Source: Plenodomus lindquistii (Eukaryota; Ascomycota; Dothideomycetes; Pleosporales; Leptosphaeriaceae). Taken from it: a stretch of DNA of 64,000 bases. Under the pieces are notes generated by a model. That model was not told the DNA's origin and searched no databases. It saw only the letters and a program-made list of their open reading frames with translations. The position numbers and the translations under genes were made by a program. The first letter of the stretch is position 1; every line of letters begins with the position of its first letter. Below, one piece after another: positions 43,415-55,792 of the stretch. The stretch covers positions 806,001-870,000 of the forward strand of contig JANUWI010000011.1 of NCBI GenBank assembly GCA_025504975.1, read 5' to 3'.

Positions 43415-43593
43415 TGTTGCACGTACACGGTACTCAGCCAACGCTGTATCCACCTGATCTCGGAATCTTCCGTGAAGCTCCCCTGCTTCTACCCACGTGA
43501 TCCTACGTAGCAAGGGTATATATAGTACAATCTCTTCCTAGCTAGCAATACAATGATCTATCTCCCGATTATTCCTGAGCACCCATTTCTACA
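43415..43593 (+). repeat. 3' LTR of the Copia element at 37 kb
   Basis: Starts TGTTGCACG after a run of six G, as expected after a polypurine tract, and ends CATTTCTACA. Matches the 5' LTR from 43428 on with one difference seen. Confidence 0.88.
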
Positions 43594-46500
43594 TTATATA
43601 TATTATTACTGTTGTATCTACTAGGCCGCACACTACATAGCAACAAGACCTACGCTAAAATCTAGGTAGAGCTGCGCATTATTACAAATCTTAATCTAGG
43701 CCTGCTATTTAGCATAGATGTCCTTAGCCTAGAGTGCGCAGTTATTAATATAGGGCGGCGCACTATTACATTTCTAAAAGCTAACAGTGTTTAGGTTCTA
43801 ATCCTTATAGAACTAAAGCTAGCGTAACTCTTGCTAATAACTAAAATCCTAGCGCGCTAGCGGTATATTATCCTAGTATACTTAGTTATATACATCCCTA
43901 TACATACTAAGGCACTGTTACTAAAGGACTATAACCTAGAGTTTTAGCTGTTATAGAAAAATTAATTAAGAGCGACAGTATATAACTCTATAGTGGATTA
44001 CAAAACTTTCTATATTATAATAAGGAACGACACCGCTAAACTAGTTACAATTTAGAGAAGAGCATTTCTAGGGCGGGTGTCCGCACTTAACTTTAACGCC
44101 TGCTATTAGGTGGATGCCGAATACGCGCTAGGCGCGGCGATTCCGGCAAAGAACTCTACAGCGCCTAAAACGACCCTCTCTAACAGGGCACGAGTCTACA
44201 GCGACGAACATTCGGAGACTGTTTAAGTGCTGGCTAACACTTGTCTAGCCTTCCTAGAGCTCTTTTCTAACCGCGGGACTACGGTGAACATCCCCGCTAA
44301 AAACCATCTTAGAATACTACTTATTCTAGGCTAGGAGAATGTTAAGTTAAACATTAAGCTATTTAACCTAACGCAGGAAGAAAAGGATCTAGTAGACAAT
44401 ATATTTAATAAACTACACTGCAATAGTAAAATGTCTTAGACCTAACAGAGGACGCATTTTAGATGCCTAGTCTTTGTGGCATAGAAGACTATAGTTAGCA
44501 AGGATAGAACAGTAACTTGTAAAGGACAACTAGTAATTAACCTTCAGGCGCTTAACAACACTATTATTAAGAACTTTTATCCTCTGCGCCGTTAAGCGGA
44601 TATTATACAGGAAGTTAAAGGTTTGTCTTATATTTTAGTAATTAATAGCGTCTCCTTCTTTTATTAGTAGCTTATCTATAAAGACGATTACAACAAACTC
44701 GCAATTAACAGTTACTAAGGGCAGGAAACGCTCTACGTTGCTATAATAGGTTACATAAACAGTATCTAGCATGTCTAACGCTAGATAGAGAATATTATAC
44801 AGGACTTCCCTTTTGTATAGGTATACGTAGACGACTTCGTTATTTTTTTAAAAGACCTACTTTCCTATAAAGGCTACCTCTAATAGTTGTTTAAACGCCT
44901 AGACAAGTTACGCTTTTCCCTTAATTCTAAAAAGTGTTTCATTGGGTACCCGTCCGCGACGTTGCTCGGCTAGAAAGTAGACGCGTTTAGTCTAGCGACT
45001 ACAGATAAAAGGATGGTAGTAATTAGAGAAATGCGATTTCTAACAAACACATTTTAGCTTAAGACATATATTAGCTTGGTAGAATACCTCTAAAACAAGA
45101 TCCCGTATTTTGCCTAACTTACTAGGCCGCTGTAAGATCTTAAGGCTACTCTATTGCGCTAGGCCCTAGTAAACAAAAGAAAAAGAAAGCTTTATAGGGC
45201 TAAAATGCTAATTAAGCTAGAGCTAACACTTGTTAAAATATTTAACGCTATCTAGGGCATTCTGTCCTAGAACATAGTACTTTACTATTTCAATTATGCT
45301 AGGCCCCTCTACGTAAAGGTAGACGCCTTAAAGAAATAGGGGTTTAGAGTGTTTATTTATTACGTTGTTAGTAACCCTAACCTAATTATAGAGGAAGTTG
45401 CGCTACTACTAGGATTTAAAGGCGTAGAAAATAGTCCTACAGTATAGCTTAAGAAGGTAAAAGACTTCCCTAATAGGTTAATTTAGCTAATATTGTTCTT
45501 GTCCAAGCGACTTTTAACAGCGGAGGAGAACTATTTTCTAACAGAGCTTAAGATGGCCGCGGTAGTATAGGTAGCAACAAAACTGCGCTATATTATCTTA
45601 GCGTTGTAGAAGATATAGATTATAACTAATTACAGCGCAGTTATAGCAATTGCGCACTAAAAACTCTTTATATTAACTTCTACTAACTAGCTTAACCTAC
45701 GCCTAATTTATAGCGCTTAGTACCTATAACAATTTCCTAACCTTATAGTTTAGTACAGGCTAGGCCGGACTTATTTTATGCCTAATTGCCTTAGCTATTT
45801 AGAAGGTGCTTACTATAAGAAGGATATAAATACTAATATCTTAGAGGATCTTAAATACTAATATTTCCTCTTAGCTGGATTATTTAAGCGCTCTAAACTA
45901 AGTTGTGTGTTTGTGTATAACAAAGCAGACAACTACTAGAGGATTTAAATTTAGTGTAATTTAGAGGATGTAAAGGCTAATACAGACCTCTATACTACTA
46001 TAACAGCGTATATTACAACACCGTTACCGCCGCTAAACCTTTTAGAGGCAGCGAGGTAGGCGTATAAAGTTAGGCAGGAAATAGAAATAAACTGTATAAA
46101 TGTGTACTATGCAACACTAGTAGGTTTAAATAATAATTTTAAAAATAGACTACGTAATGCCTACAACGCGGACCTAATATAGAGGAAAATAACAGACATA
46201 CTAAAGCAGAACAACGGTGCTAATAATCTAGACCTAGATAGTTTTTATAAATAACATCTATTAAGCAAACTTCGCGGCATTAACTTTGTAGAAAGAGACT
46301 AGCTTTTATACTACATTAACTACAATACGCATGTTAAACGCCTATGCATACTTTAGAGTCTGTAAAAGGAGGTCTTTACGCTAGCACACAACTACTACTT
46401 GCACAACGGCTACTATTGAATATATAAACAGATCTGCTCCTGCATGTTTATTTGCAACCTTTCTAAAGAGCTTAAAAAATTTATTAATTAGTGCCTACTG

Positions 46501-47750
46501 TGCCTGCAAAATCGCACAGAGCGACATTGCCCCTATAGAAGCCTTAAGCCTATCGCGGAACTCTAGATGCTGTACTAGACTATTATAATTAACTTGGTTA
46601 CTAGCTTGCCTGCTAGCACCCGTAGAAACAATGCTTTAATAACGGTTACATGCAAGCGCACAAAGCAGGTTCTACTTATACTAGGTATAACCAATTAGTC
46701 TGCGGCAGAATAGAGGGCGGCTCTGTTTAAAGCACTTATACAACATAAATAGGGCCTGCCGAAAGGCGTTATTTCAGATTAAAATTAACGATTTTTGAAC
46801 GTACTGTAGGCAGCGATGTTTAAAAAGACAGGCGTTAAATTTCTAACGTTAACAGCATAGCACCTATAGACAGACGGCCAATCTAAGCGAACAAATTAAA
46901 CAGTAGAGATCGCGCTTTAATATTACTACACTGCTAACCTAGACGCAGACTAGGAGGCTGCCCTTTTATACGTCTAATTCTTATTTAACACTGCACAGAG
47001 TGCCGCGACAGGCGTCTCCCTGTAGGAGTAACTAATTAGTTTTAACCTACGCGATCTGCTAGAGGCACTAGCAGACCTTCCTGCAACTAACTTCCAAGCC
47101 CTGCGACAACAATATCGCGAAATGGCAGCAAAGGCGCTCGCTTTCACAGCAGTTAATATAAAACACTAGTATAACTAGAAGCACAAACCCCTTAACCTCT
47201 AGATTAGGGACTAGGTTATGCTCTAACTGCACTACGGGTATCAAGTACAGGGCTACCTAAATTAGAAACTAGATATGCAAAGATCCTCGCTAATTAGAGT
47301 TATTAGAAAAGTTAGCAAAAACGCGTACCGCCTAGAGCTTCTAGAATCAATAAAAATCCACCTAGTAGTCTTAGTCTCCTAGCTTAAACCCTTGCTAAAA
47401 GGCGCGGACCTTTTTAAAAGGCAGTTTAAGTCCCGCTAGGGCCTAGTAAAAGCGGCGGACGAAGAGGACCTATTATACAAGGTTAAGCAGCTCCTTAACT
47501 GCTAAGTTAATAAACGTTCTAGCAACTGCAAGTACCTAGTCTAATAGCGCAGATAGGGAAATATCTACAACTAGTAGCTAAAGGAGTCTGACCTTACAGG
47601 CTTAAAGGAGCTAATGCGGGAATATAACGCTAAGCACCTAGAAACATTGCTTGAGAAGGAAATAAAAAGGGCGATGCGAAAGGATAAGTAGACAAGAAAG
47701 CAACTAAGGCTTGTAGAAGTGCCGCTATTACTAGGGCAGACGGCGCAAGA
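43594..47750 (+). pseudogene. Decayed RT-RNase H-integrase-chromodomain-like pol of the large Gypsy element
   Basis: Many TAG/TAA stops, but clear landmarks in order: an RT with YVDD at 44824-44835 followed by FVIFLKD; FIGYPSATLLG and later LVEYL near 44940-45090, typical of fungal Gypsy RT; an integrase HHCC region near 46330-46530; integrase core DGQSKRTN near 46873-46896, the expected TDGQSERTN with one change. The end, about 47450-47700, contains YLVQQ-like and LRLVEVP remnants compatible with a chromodomain or tether, but this is weak. Confidence 0.8.
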
Positions 47751-48529
47751 CCTGCAGACGTTTTCCTTAAGGCCTAAGTAATCTCTAACGGCCCTCTAGT
47801 TAACGCTAAAACAGCTAGCCCAAAGGATACTATTGCAGGTTGAGATTCCCGCGAAGCGTGCTAGCTAGGCAACGTAAAACTATAGAAAAGGATAAGCGCG
47901 GTATTTATAAATTTTTAGCGATATATATAATGTTTTTAACAGCGAGTTTTTATTAAATTTTTTACATATAATGTTTGTATAAACGCCAGGATAGCGTACT
48001 AGCGTTGCTTCTGCTTTTTAACATGTTCTAACACTAATAAAAGGCCGCGACCGCTTAGTATATAGCTAACAATAAACTACCTTCTATAGCTTTACACTAG
48101 ATAATAGGCAGCTTACCTGCGCAAATCTATAAGTATTCTAGCGCAAGTTACATATTATTAGTATTTTTAAATAATAAACAAACGTACCTTGCTATTAGAA
48201 ATAGAAAGGCAGACATTAACCTACCCTGCAGCTAAGCGCGCGCTCGCTAACCGCCCGCCTGTAACACTAAAAATTTCTCTTACCTAGCGCTTCTACGCAT
48301 ATTGACTCGAGCCTCTCACCTAGCTACGGCGGGGCTGCCCCTGCGCGATGGCTAGTTACCCTAGTATAGATCTAGCAAGCCTTTCTACCTCCTCTCTCTT
48401 CGCACACACTACAGCGCACAACGTTGGCTAAGTCTCTAACCTAGCCTAATACCCGCCTTTCGCGCACGCTAAGGACTAGCAGGCTAAACGCAGTTAAAAG
48501 TTACGCAGCTGCTGTCCTGTCTAACGCAC

Positions 48530-51500
48530 GCTAGCAAATGAATAATATAGCAAATAATAAGGAAGCAGGCTACAACCCGCGTGACAAGGACAGAGAAAGC
48601 ACTAGACTAACGCTGCTTAACACAATTAAGCAAGTTGCTAACTAGAGAAAAGCGCCGCTCTAGAAATAGGACTTTAAAGGCAACAGCGACGGCGACGCAG
48701 AAGAACGAGTTAAAAATGCGAAGATTAAGAAACTAGAAGAGAAAGTAGCGTTACTAAGGGCAGATTTTATAATAAGTAAAAGCAGCCTAAGCAATATAAT
48801 AAGAAAGCTAAATGCTAAGATAAAGTACGGCTCTAAACTAAAAGAGGAACTTAAAAACGCTAAATAGGAAGCAGAAGCTTTTAAAGAGGCCTATAAGGAA
48901 GTAATAGCACAGGTACCCTGTAACAGGATAGAGATAGAAGTATTTTTAACAGCGATAAAGGCACTAGAACGCTAGGAGTATTAGACTTAGAGCGACCGCG
49001 GCACACAAATAACATCGCCCTCTATAGAGGACAGAACAGGCGGCATAGCAGAAAGCGCGCAAATAACATTGCCTCCTGCAGGAAACGCAGGGAGTAACGC
49101 AATAAACAGCACGTAAACTATATTGCCTGCTATAGAGGACGCGATAAACAGCACAGCAGTAATAATAGAGCTTTGCTAAAAAACTGTATAGATAGCGCGC
49201 ACTATAGTCTAGACTCTAGAGACTACAATAGTAGTAGCAAGGACACTTGTACTAAAGACTTTACAGGCCTTTAAAATTGCCCTGCCTAATAGGATATAAG
49301 TAGTTAGCAGGCTGCTAGGACTGTACCTTACAAGAGAAGTAGAAGCGTTCTTAGGGCAGCTAGAACGCGATGTAATAATTAACGTGCAGCGCGCTACCGC
49401 CGCTACGCTTAGCGCAATAATTCTAAAATACAGGGTTCTTTAAGAAATAATTAATAAGGCTATTTCTAATAATATAACTAATATATAGGGCTTGTTCTTG
49501 CGAGCATTGCAAGCGCTATAGAATGCGGACCTAGCGACCCTAGAACTAGCGAACCTAGTTACTACGACCGGCGAAGTGCTAATGTCCTCTATTATTCTAC
49601 CTCTAAGTAAGCTGCGCGAGACCCTAACGGAACCAGCAGAAGTTAAAAGGGAAGACGGAAATCTAGCTATTATCCCTCTAGAACCTGCTAAGGCTAAGCT
49701 AGGCTATAAGGTCTAAAGGGTAAAGAGCAAGATTAGCGTAAAAGGCAGGGACGACATTATTAGTTAACGTTTTAATGCAGATATCTACTACGTTTTAGGC
49801 GCTACTAACGACAATATCGCCTTTACATGCTTAACTCTATAGGGCTTAAAGGCATACTAGGATTTTAACGCGATTACGCTAAAATTTGTAAAACCCGTAA
49901 CTACAGATAATAGTAAAAAGAGGGCAAAGTTATGCACCGTACACTACAGCACTAGCATAAGGCTAGTAGTTAGATATTCCTTTAAAACATGTCCTAAATG
50001 CGGGCACTCTAGGAAATAGCTAGAGCTTAACTACTATATACAGCTAAAACAGGTAATCCTACACCTAGAACCTAAGAGGTTAGTAGAACTAACTAGTCGC
50101 GTTAGTAATAAAAATATAAAGGACCTTAACGTCGCCATAGCAGATAAGCTAGGAGTGAATGGAAAACAGAGCTAATTTCTCGGCGATGTAACAGTATGGA
50201 GCCTAGGCAAAAGCTACTATCGCTATAAGCGGTAAGTGCCCAAGGAGATCCTAAAATCGCTAATAATAGCGAATGCAAATAATAAAATAACGTCGCTGTT
50301 ACTTAAAGGCACAAATTTAACAGGTCTAAAGAAGTTAGATAAGTTAGATAAGCCTCTTTACAAGCTAGAACTCGTTAGAAGAGTTTATAAAGGTAAACTG
50401 TTTATAAAGCTACGCTATAATACTCTAAAGAACTAGGCCCTATTAAACACCCTCTTCTTAGAAAACTACTTAGCGGAATTCTACGCGAAGCGCCTGTTCA
50501 ATTTCTTCACAATAGAAAAGGGCGAATTAGACAAGTTTAAAAACGCTAACAAACTTATGCTAGTAGTAAAGGACATTCTAGCGTATATAGCTAACATAGG
50601 AGTTAAGATCTAAGATTTTAACCTAAAGAGAGCATGGCTAGTACGGGCGGATATTACGGAATAGATAAATGCGGGCACGTTAGAAGAACTTGGTGTAGAT
50701 ATTAATGTTAATATCGTATTGCTAAATTAATAGAGGCAGATGTAGAAAGTATTAGTGTTAGACGGCCTATTAAAGCGACGATACCTAGACGCTAACAACA
50801 AGAAAGACAGCAAGCCTCTAACGAAGAAGAGAAAGAAGAACGCAAAGGACAAGAATAGCAAGAAGGGTAGTACTAACGCCGGCAGCGGAAACCCTAGCGG
50901 AAGGGTAGCAGGAGAAACACAGGCGAAGAAGGCAGACTTCCTAGACTACCTAGATCATCCGCTAGGCTTCTTAGTAGCGGAAGTAACTAAGGACGACATT
51001 GCCTAGAATAAGACAGACGTTGTGCTTGGAAACAGCAGCTTTACACCTTTAAACACACGAAACTAGACATACTAGCAGGACGCTAAGGGTTTCCTTTGCA
51101 CAGAGTAAAAGAAGCACGGCAGGTAGCTACTTATGCCTAAAGATAAGGTCGCCAACAAAGATTAGAAGTATAAAAACTTAACGGCGAAAATTATAGGCTA
51201 ACATCCGCACTTAGTGACCTTTCTAAAGTGCGAGCTACTATAGAAGGATGTTTGTCTCAATTAAGCTGTGAAAACAGGCAAAAAAGGCGAGTTAGAGGAG
51301 CTAGAATAGCCCTCTAGGTACTAAGCGCTAAAGGGAGACAAGGCAGACAGCGAGGAGGAAGGAAACTAGTCTAACATCTAGCGGCACAGCCCTCTACTAT
51401 TAAGTATAGAGGTACACTAAGACAGTTACTTAACTATCTAAGCCCCCCGCTAAAAACCTATCTACCTGGCGCAAGTACCTTATAAGAAAAGACACCCCCT

Positions 51501-52300
51501 AACTAGTTGTTACTATGTTAAATTTACCTATAAGTATAGTACAGGCTCTCTAGAGCTACAGCCTTTCCCTACATAGTACCTTTTAACCCTTGTTTTTAAC
51601 GGCTACTAGCATTTCTAATACAGACCCCTGCGCATTTTTTAATTACCCCTACGAACTTACCTTTTAGCATATTTTGACCCTAGCTAGCTATGGTTACAAC
51701 CCCCTAACGACGGTTGCTGGCAACTACTTGTTAAAAAACAGGATAAACGCGACATCTACTAGGAAAACGACACGTAGCAAACCTAGGGAAGTTTTCTTAA
51801 TATAGGCAAAACAGCAGTAGAAGACACACCTACGCTATGCAAGTTAGCCCTAGGCGCACTACCATGCTAAAGCGCACACACGAAGCACCTCCTACCTACA
51901 GGGAGGAGCAAACGGAGACCAGTCGCGGCAGACAGAGGGATAGTAGTTACTAATTGCGACTCTATGCAGTTTTTGTTACCTATCTTGCTTGCACGCTACA
52001 ACTAAATTACCTAATATAACACATTAGACAGTCTACATGCGCTGCTACAGGCCTTAGTATTCCCCCTAATACAAAACTAACGCTAGGATGGAGACACATA
52101 GCGGCACTTGTATTAGCTAACAGTTACACTAGTACACTGCTACCCGCACTACACATTGCACAAAGAGGCCTTGCAGGCTACAGCTGCTAACCGCTAAGCA
52201 CAGAAGGATACAGGCGAGACAATAGCGGGTAGCTGGCCTAGACAGTAAGAGAGCGCTAAGAGAGGACACTTAGTTATAAGCAAATAAAGAAAAGGAGCGG
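48530..52300 (+). pseudogene. Additional decayed gene(s) after pol in the large Gypsy element
   Basis: 3.7 kb between pol and the 3' LTR that still reads as protein on the plus strand with TAG/TAA at Gln or Trp positions. First comes a coiled coil at about 48710-48920 (KKLEEKVALLRADFI and on). A domain with LREVE- and LEPAK-like stretches follows at about 49250-49700, then a Cys pair CPKCGHSRK near 49992. Two short open pieces remain: 50236-50436 and 50755-51006; the latter is Lys-rich (KKRKKNAKDKNSKKGS) followed by DFLDYLDHPLGFLV. Standard Gypsy elements have no gene here. I do not recognise a family. Confidence 0.55.
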
Positions 52301-52445
52301 CGCTAGTGAAAGGCTAGCACGGCGCAAGTAGCCGCTTTAGGGACTTATCCTTATACTAGCAGGCATGGCTTAAATTTTTTTAGTTTTTATTTTTATAATA
52401 GGGATTTCTATTTTCAGGGACGCGTTTAAAAGGGCTAGGTAGAAT

Positions 52446-52591
52446 TAATATAGCGTTGCACGCACGCTAACTAGTAGGAGGCTTAGCGTAACTACATAGG
52501 CCTAGACCTCTCTATAGCTTAGACTTTAGACTACTACTAAATGGATGTATAACTACTACCTTGTGCCCTTTGCCCTAGTCTCTACGCATTA
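52446..52591 (+). repeat. 3' LTR (146 bp) of the decayed Gypsy element
   Basis: Direct repeat of 31657-31802 and followed by ACTAG (52592-52596). It is slightly less RIP-mutated than the left copy: at five of six differing sites it keeps the G or C. Confidence 0.85.
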
Positions 52592-52596
52592 ACTAG

Positions 52597-53548
52597 CTAT
52601 AATACCTATATACACCTATATAATATAGCGTAAGTATATATTAATATAGGTATAGATTTTAATACTATAAAGCTTAATTTTTTTATACCTATTAATAGAC
52701 TAATACTAGTTAGGTCTATTAATAATATACTTACTATAGCGTTATTAGTAATTATTAAGCCTTTACTATACTACTTCTAGATTAATAGCTACGTATTCTT
52801 TAAATAATAAATCCTATATAAAAAATATTTTTTTTTATTAAAAATACAGCTACAGCATCTATTTTCTATATCTATTAATAATTCCCTCTAGTAACTACTT
52901 TTTAATTACTTTCTATATAGTAATAATAGCTGCCTGCTAAACTTTTTTATTTTTTATACTTTTTTTTAGCTCTATTTTATATTTTAGTTAAGCTAAAGCT
53001 TTCTAGCTAATTAGTATACTTTTTTTTTTAAATAATTTATAAATTTTACTATTTTTAAAGCCTAATAAATAAAATAAAAAAAAAACCTAGTTTTTTAGTT
53101 ACTATTTTAGCTTTTTAGATATTAAACGCTTTACGCTCTATACTATATACTTTTTTCTAAATATTATAATACTACACTTTATACTATACTTTTTCTATAG
53201 CTATTTATATAGATTTTTATTCTTTACTCTATTTTATATAAGCCTAATAATTTTAAATTTATACTAAAATAAATCTATACTTTTATATCTTTTAGCCCTG
53301 TAGTTTAGTATAATTATAATAGTCTTTATAATAGTTTTTATAATAGTTAATAAAACACGTTATAGCTTAGTAATATAAAATTACTATATAAAGTAAAATA
53401 AATTAATTTTTAAGTAAAATTATATAGTGCTATAGCTTTTTACTTATTTATAATTAAATATTATAATAGAGGTTTATTCTATTATTAATAATAAATACTG
53501 TATATATATAGCGTTGTGTTGTGTTACTTATTGCTGTTATTAAGTTTT
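52597..53548 (-). pseudogene. RIP-decayed body of the inverted-repeat element, segment 4 (probable 5' end)
   Basis: Very AT-rich. From about 53350 to 53000 the minus strand reads in one frame with only TAG/TAA stops: NYRAKRYKSIDLF, then RVKNKNLYK, then SVKRLISKKLK. This is a Lys/Arg-rich helical protein start. If the element is transcribed on the minus strand, this is its N-terminal coding part. It contains no recognisable tyrosine-recombinase or DDE motif. Confidence 0.5.
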
Positions 53549-53620
53549 AGCGATTTTGATTTTCGGATTTTGATTTTCCGATTTTGGTTTTGAGCGAGAT
53601 GAGGCTCCTCGTCACCCGTA
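53549..53620 (-). repeat. Right terminal inverted repeat (72 bp)
   Basis: Exact reverse complement of 11258-11329 by eye; directly followed by ATTACA. Confidence 0.92.
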
Positions 53621-53626
53621 ATTACA
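53621..53626. repeat. Target-site duplication ATTACA (right copy)
   Basis: Same six bases as 11252-11257. Confidence 0.85.
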
Positions 53627-55792
53627 GCCACGTCCAAGGCCTGAAATATCGTCCAAGCTAGTCTGAAGACCGTCTCATGTATGTCAGGCACACAAGTCTG
53701 TCCCCCTCAATGCGACTTTTAAATTACATTCGTTTGCTACGGACGTCAATACCGCCAAAATCGTGCTGCCATTGCCAACAACAATGACACGGTTTATTAG
53801 GCAGGCCGCTGTCCAATGTCTTGACGTACTACAAGGCACCGGCAGTGCGGCTAAAACTCGCACTATGAGATGTATGAAGGCTTTTGATTGTTGGTCAGAC
53901 GTCATCAATACCTCACGATAACCTCCTCGTCGGGTCTCGGTAATCGAGCGGAGACGGATCCTGCGCGATCGAATCGATGATTGACTGCAAGGTACATAAA
54001 TGTCGGTGTAAGTCTGTCTCACCCGTGTCAATACTCGGAAAAGAAGAGCCGGCTCAGGAGGATCACATTGTAGGCATTTGGTCCCTGCACATGGACAAAT
54101 TCATCGCCGAGGGACGACACGGCAAGGACTGTGAATTGGGTGCAAACTCAACTCATAGCTCTCCTGCACTCAGGGAACAATGGAAGTATTAATTTCGCAA
54201 CTAATTTGTCTGCAGAGTCGAAACTTTTGTCAAAACTAACCTAGTCGTCGGAAAAGGATACCACCGTACGTGCATCATTGGAACCCCTCGGCACGCCCCG
54301 CCAGATCAAAAGCTAGCCTAGCTCATGGCGTATCGCAACAGCCGTCATCGAGCGCGATCGTGCAGCTCAAAGAAGATTCCCGCGACTAAGGCTCTTTGCA
54401 ACGGAGGGATCTCCGTGTCGTAAGGGGGCGGCTTAAACAAGCGCCCGAGGAAATAGTACGCACGAAACCGCGTGAGGCGCTCGCAAGGAGCGAATGGATG
54501 TCGCACGAACGGATCTCCGTACGCTAAAAGATCTAATCAGATCTCGTCTCCAAGTGGCTGCTCTTGAGTCTTGACAACGAGTTGAAGCCGTCGCCTGTCT
54601 CGGCCGTACTCCTCATTGCACGATGCATCGATAAGTTCATTCCACGACCACATATTGAGGCGCCGTCTAGAAGCCGCCGAAGAAACCTGTCTGCAAGCCA
54701 CCAAAGGTCTTCAGATTGTCGATTCGGTCGTACTCTGTACAGCAGCCAAACACAATTTGGCCGTCTAATGGGTCCTTGCCGACGTGCATATCCCTTCACG
54801 TCTTCTCACGGCCTTCTCCCGATCTGCATGAGCAGAACACGTGTCCGTGATTTGGAAGCCTGCCGACTGCGTGGGGAGAGAGCAGATCGCGGTGGAGCTG
54901 AACAAGCGATTGGGTTCTGTGACGACGACAAACGATCGACATCGGCCAAGGTTTCCGGAGCCTCAGAGGGATATCCCACGGCTTCGATGCCCAGGCGTGG
55001 GGGCCATGGATTTTGCAATCGACGATGGGGGCCCCGCACGCACTGCCATATATGGCGACGATGCCCAACTTGCCATTTGCATACCGTCGCTATCCTCGGC
55101 AGCTGATTAATCTGCCGGGATCGTCCCTCGACACATGGTGTGGAGAACGGTCTCCACATGATAACCACACCTTTGGTACAGCGTGGGTAACGACCATCAC
55201 ACTCGATATCCAAGGTGTATGACCCCCCATCGCTGCAGGATCTTCACAACAACACTGCAATATAAGCAGGGTTGTAAATTGGTGCTGAGTGATGAGACAA
55301 GTCTGATTCAAGGCACGCAGGAAAAGACTAGTTGGAATCCATGACCATTGGTCATATGGGATATCCCTGAGACCGTGGTAACGCCGAATGACTAACACCT
55401 GCAGAGAAGGACGTACAAGCATCCTAGGACGCTGCCAACTTCAGAGTTCCCCTCCAAAGGCAGAATGACGAAGACCGCGCAAGCCGCTCCACTTCAGGTT
55501 CCATGCCGACAGCAAGGATTGACCATGAGTTGAATGTCTTATATCAGGGATACCATTGTAGCCGCCAAGAGCGCGTACAACGACGATTGCAAATGAACCT
55601 CGTGGTGAATCCAATCCAAATGAGAAAAATGGCCCAAAAGGTCCACTTCACTGCATACTGCAGGCCTAAACACCAGTACTCAACCCAAATGCAATACTCG
55701 CTCAAACCAAGCAAGTCAGAAGACAAAGGCATACCAGACGAGCACCCCTCGTACCCTTTGCTCAACGTGACCTAATGCACTGAGACTGCTGC
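53627..55792. other. Apparently gene-free region right of the 42-kb insertion
   Basis: GC-balanced, no RIP signature. Open frames occur on both strands over 54560-55210 (180 codons plus, 135 codons minus) but overlap each other and show no domain or codon pattern. No RNA gene was seen. Together with 8734-11251 it forms a gene-poor site of about 4.7 kb into which the element inserted. Confidence 0.45.

Larger units (their letters stand above)
36924..43593 (+). mobile_element. Intact Ty1/Copia element with an extra antisense gene
   Basis: LTRs of about 179 bp: 36924-37102 and 43415-43593. The last 165 or so bases match with one difference (CCTTCC/TCTTCC), but the first 14 differ at about half the positions. 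Contents: half-tRNA primer site, a leader with a 10-bp stem (37119-37128 with 37160-37169), one continuous gag-pol ORF, then 1.2 kb carrying a gene on the opposite strand, a G-rich polypurine tract (43407-43412) and the 3' LTR. No RIP is seen, so it entered the Gypsy element after that was mutated. The flanks ATATA and TTATA do not match exactly, so the TSD is uncertain. Confidence 0.92.
31657..52591 (+). mobile_element. RIP-decayed large Ty3/Gypsy element (about 14.3 kb without its nested Copia)
   Basis: Direct repeats of 146 bp (31657-31802 and 52446-52591) differ at six sites, all transitions, and are flanked by ACTAG. They start TA and end TA, as expected if TG...CA was hit by RIP. Between them lie decayed gag, protease, RT, integrase and a further gene, all on the plus strand with TAG/TAA at former Gln or Trp codons. 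A Copia element (36924-43593) interrupts it just after the protease. The element is less AT-rich than its host and still has many CpG dinucleotides, consistent with CpA-specific mutation. Confidence 0.88.
11258..53620 (-). mobile_element. 42.4-kb inverted-repeat element expanded by nested retrotransposons
   Basis: The whole AT-rich block is bounded by 72-bp inverted repeats (11258-11329 and 53549-53620), identical by eye, and by a 6-bp ATTACA duplication. After removing the two intact elements at 14757 and 24628 and the nested Gypsy element at 31657-52591, about 8.4 kb remain as four AT-rich pieces. These are the RIP-destroyed body of the original element. Its decayed frames run on the minus strand. 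Inverted repeats plus a fixed-length duplication indicate a cut-and-paste DNA transposon. I could not recognise a transposase family, and the 6-bp duplication does not fit hAT (8 bp) or Tc1/mariner (TA). A Starship-type element was considered, but I could not see a captain recombinase. Confidence 0.85.

Noticed and set aside
11258..53620. Starship giant element with TTAC-containing target
   Set aside because: The ATTACA duplication contains TTAC, but the 72-bp inverted repeats and only about 8.4 kb of native sequence do not fit well and no captain-type tyrosine recombinase could be read at either end. Not excluded; de-RIPped sequence would decide.
11258..53620. Identity with the ToxhAT-type transposon known from cereal Pleosporales, which also has inverted repeats of roughly this length
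   Set aside because: A 6-bp duplication does not fit hAT and I cannot compare the end sequences from memory.
54564..55106. 180-codon plus-strand frame
   Set aside because: Overlaps comparable minus-strand frames; no recognisable feature.
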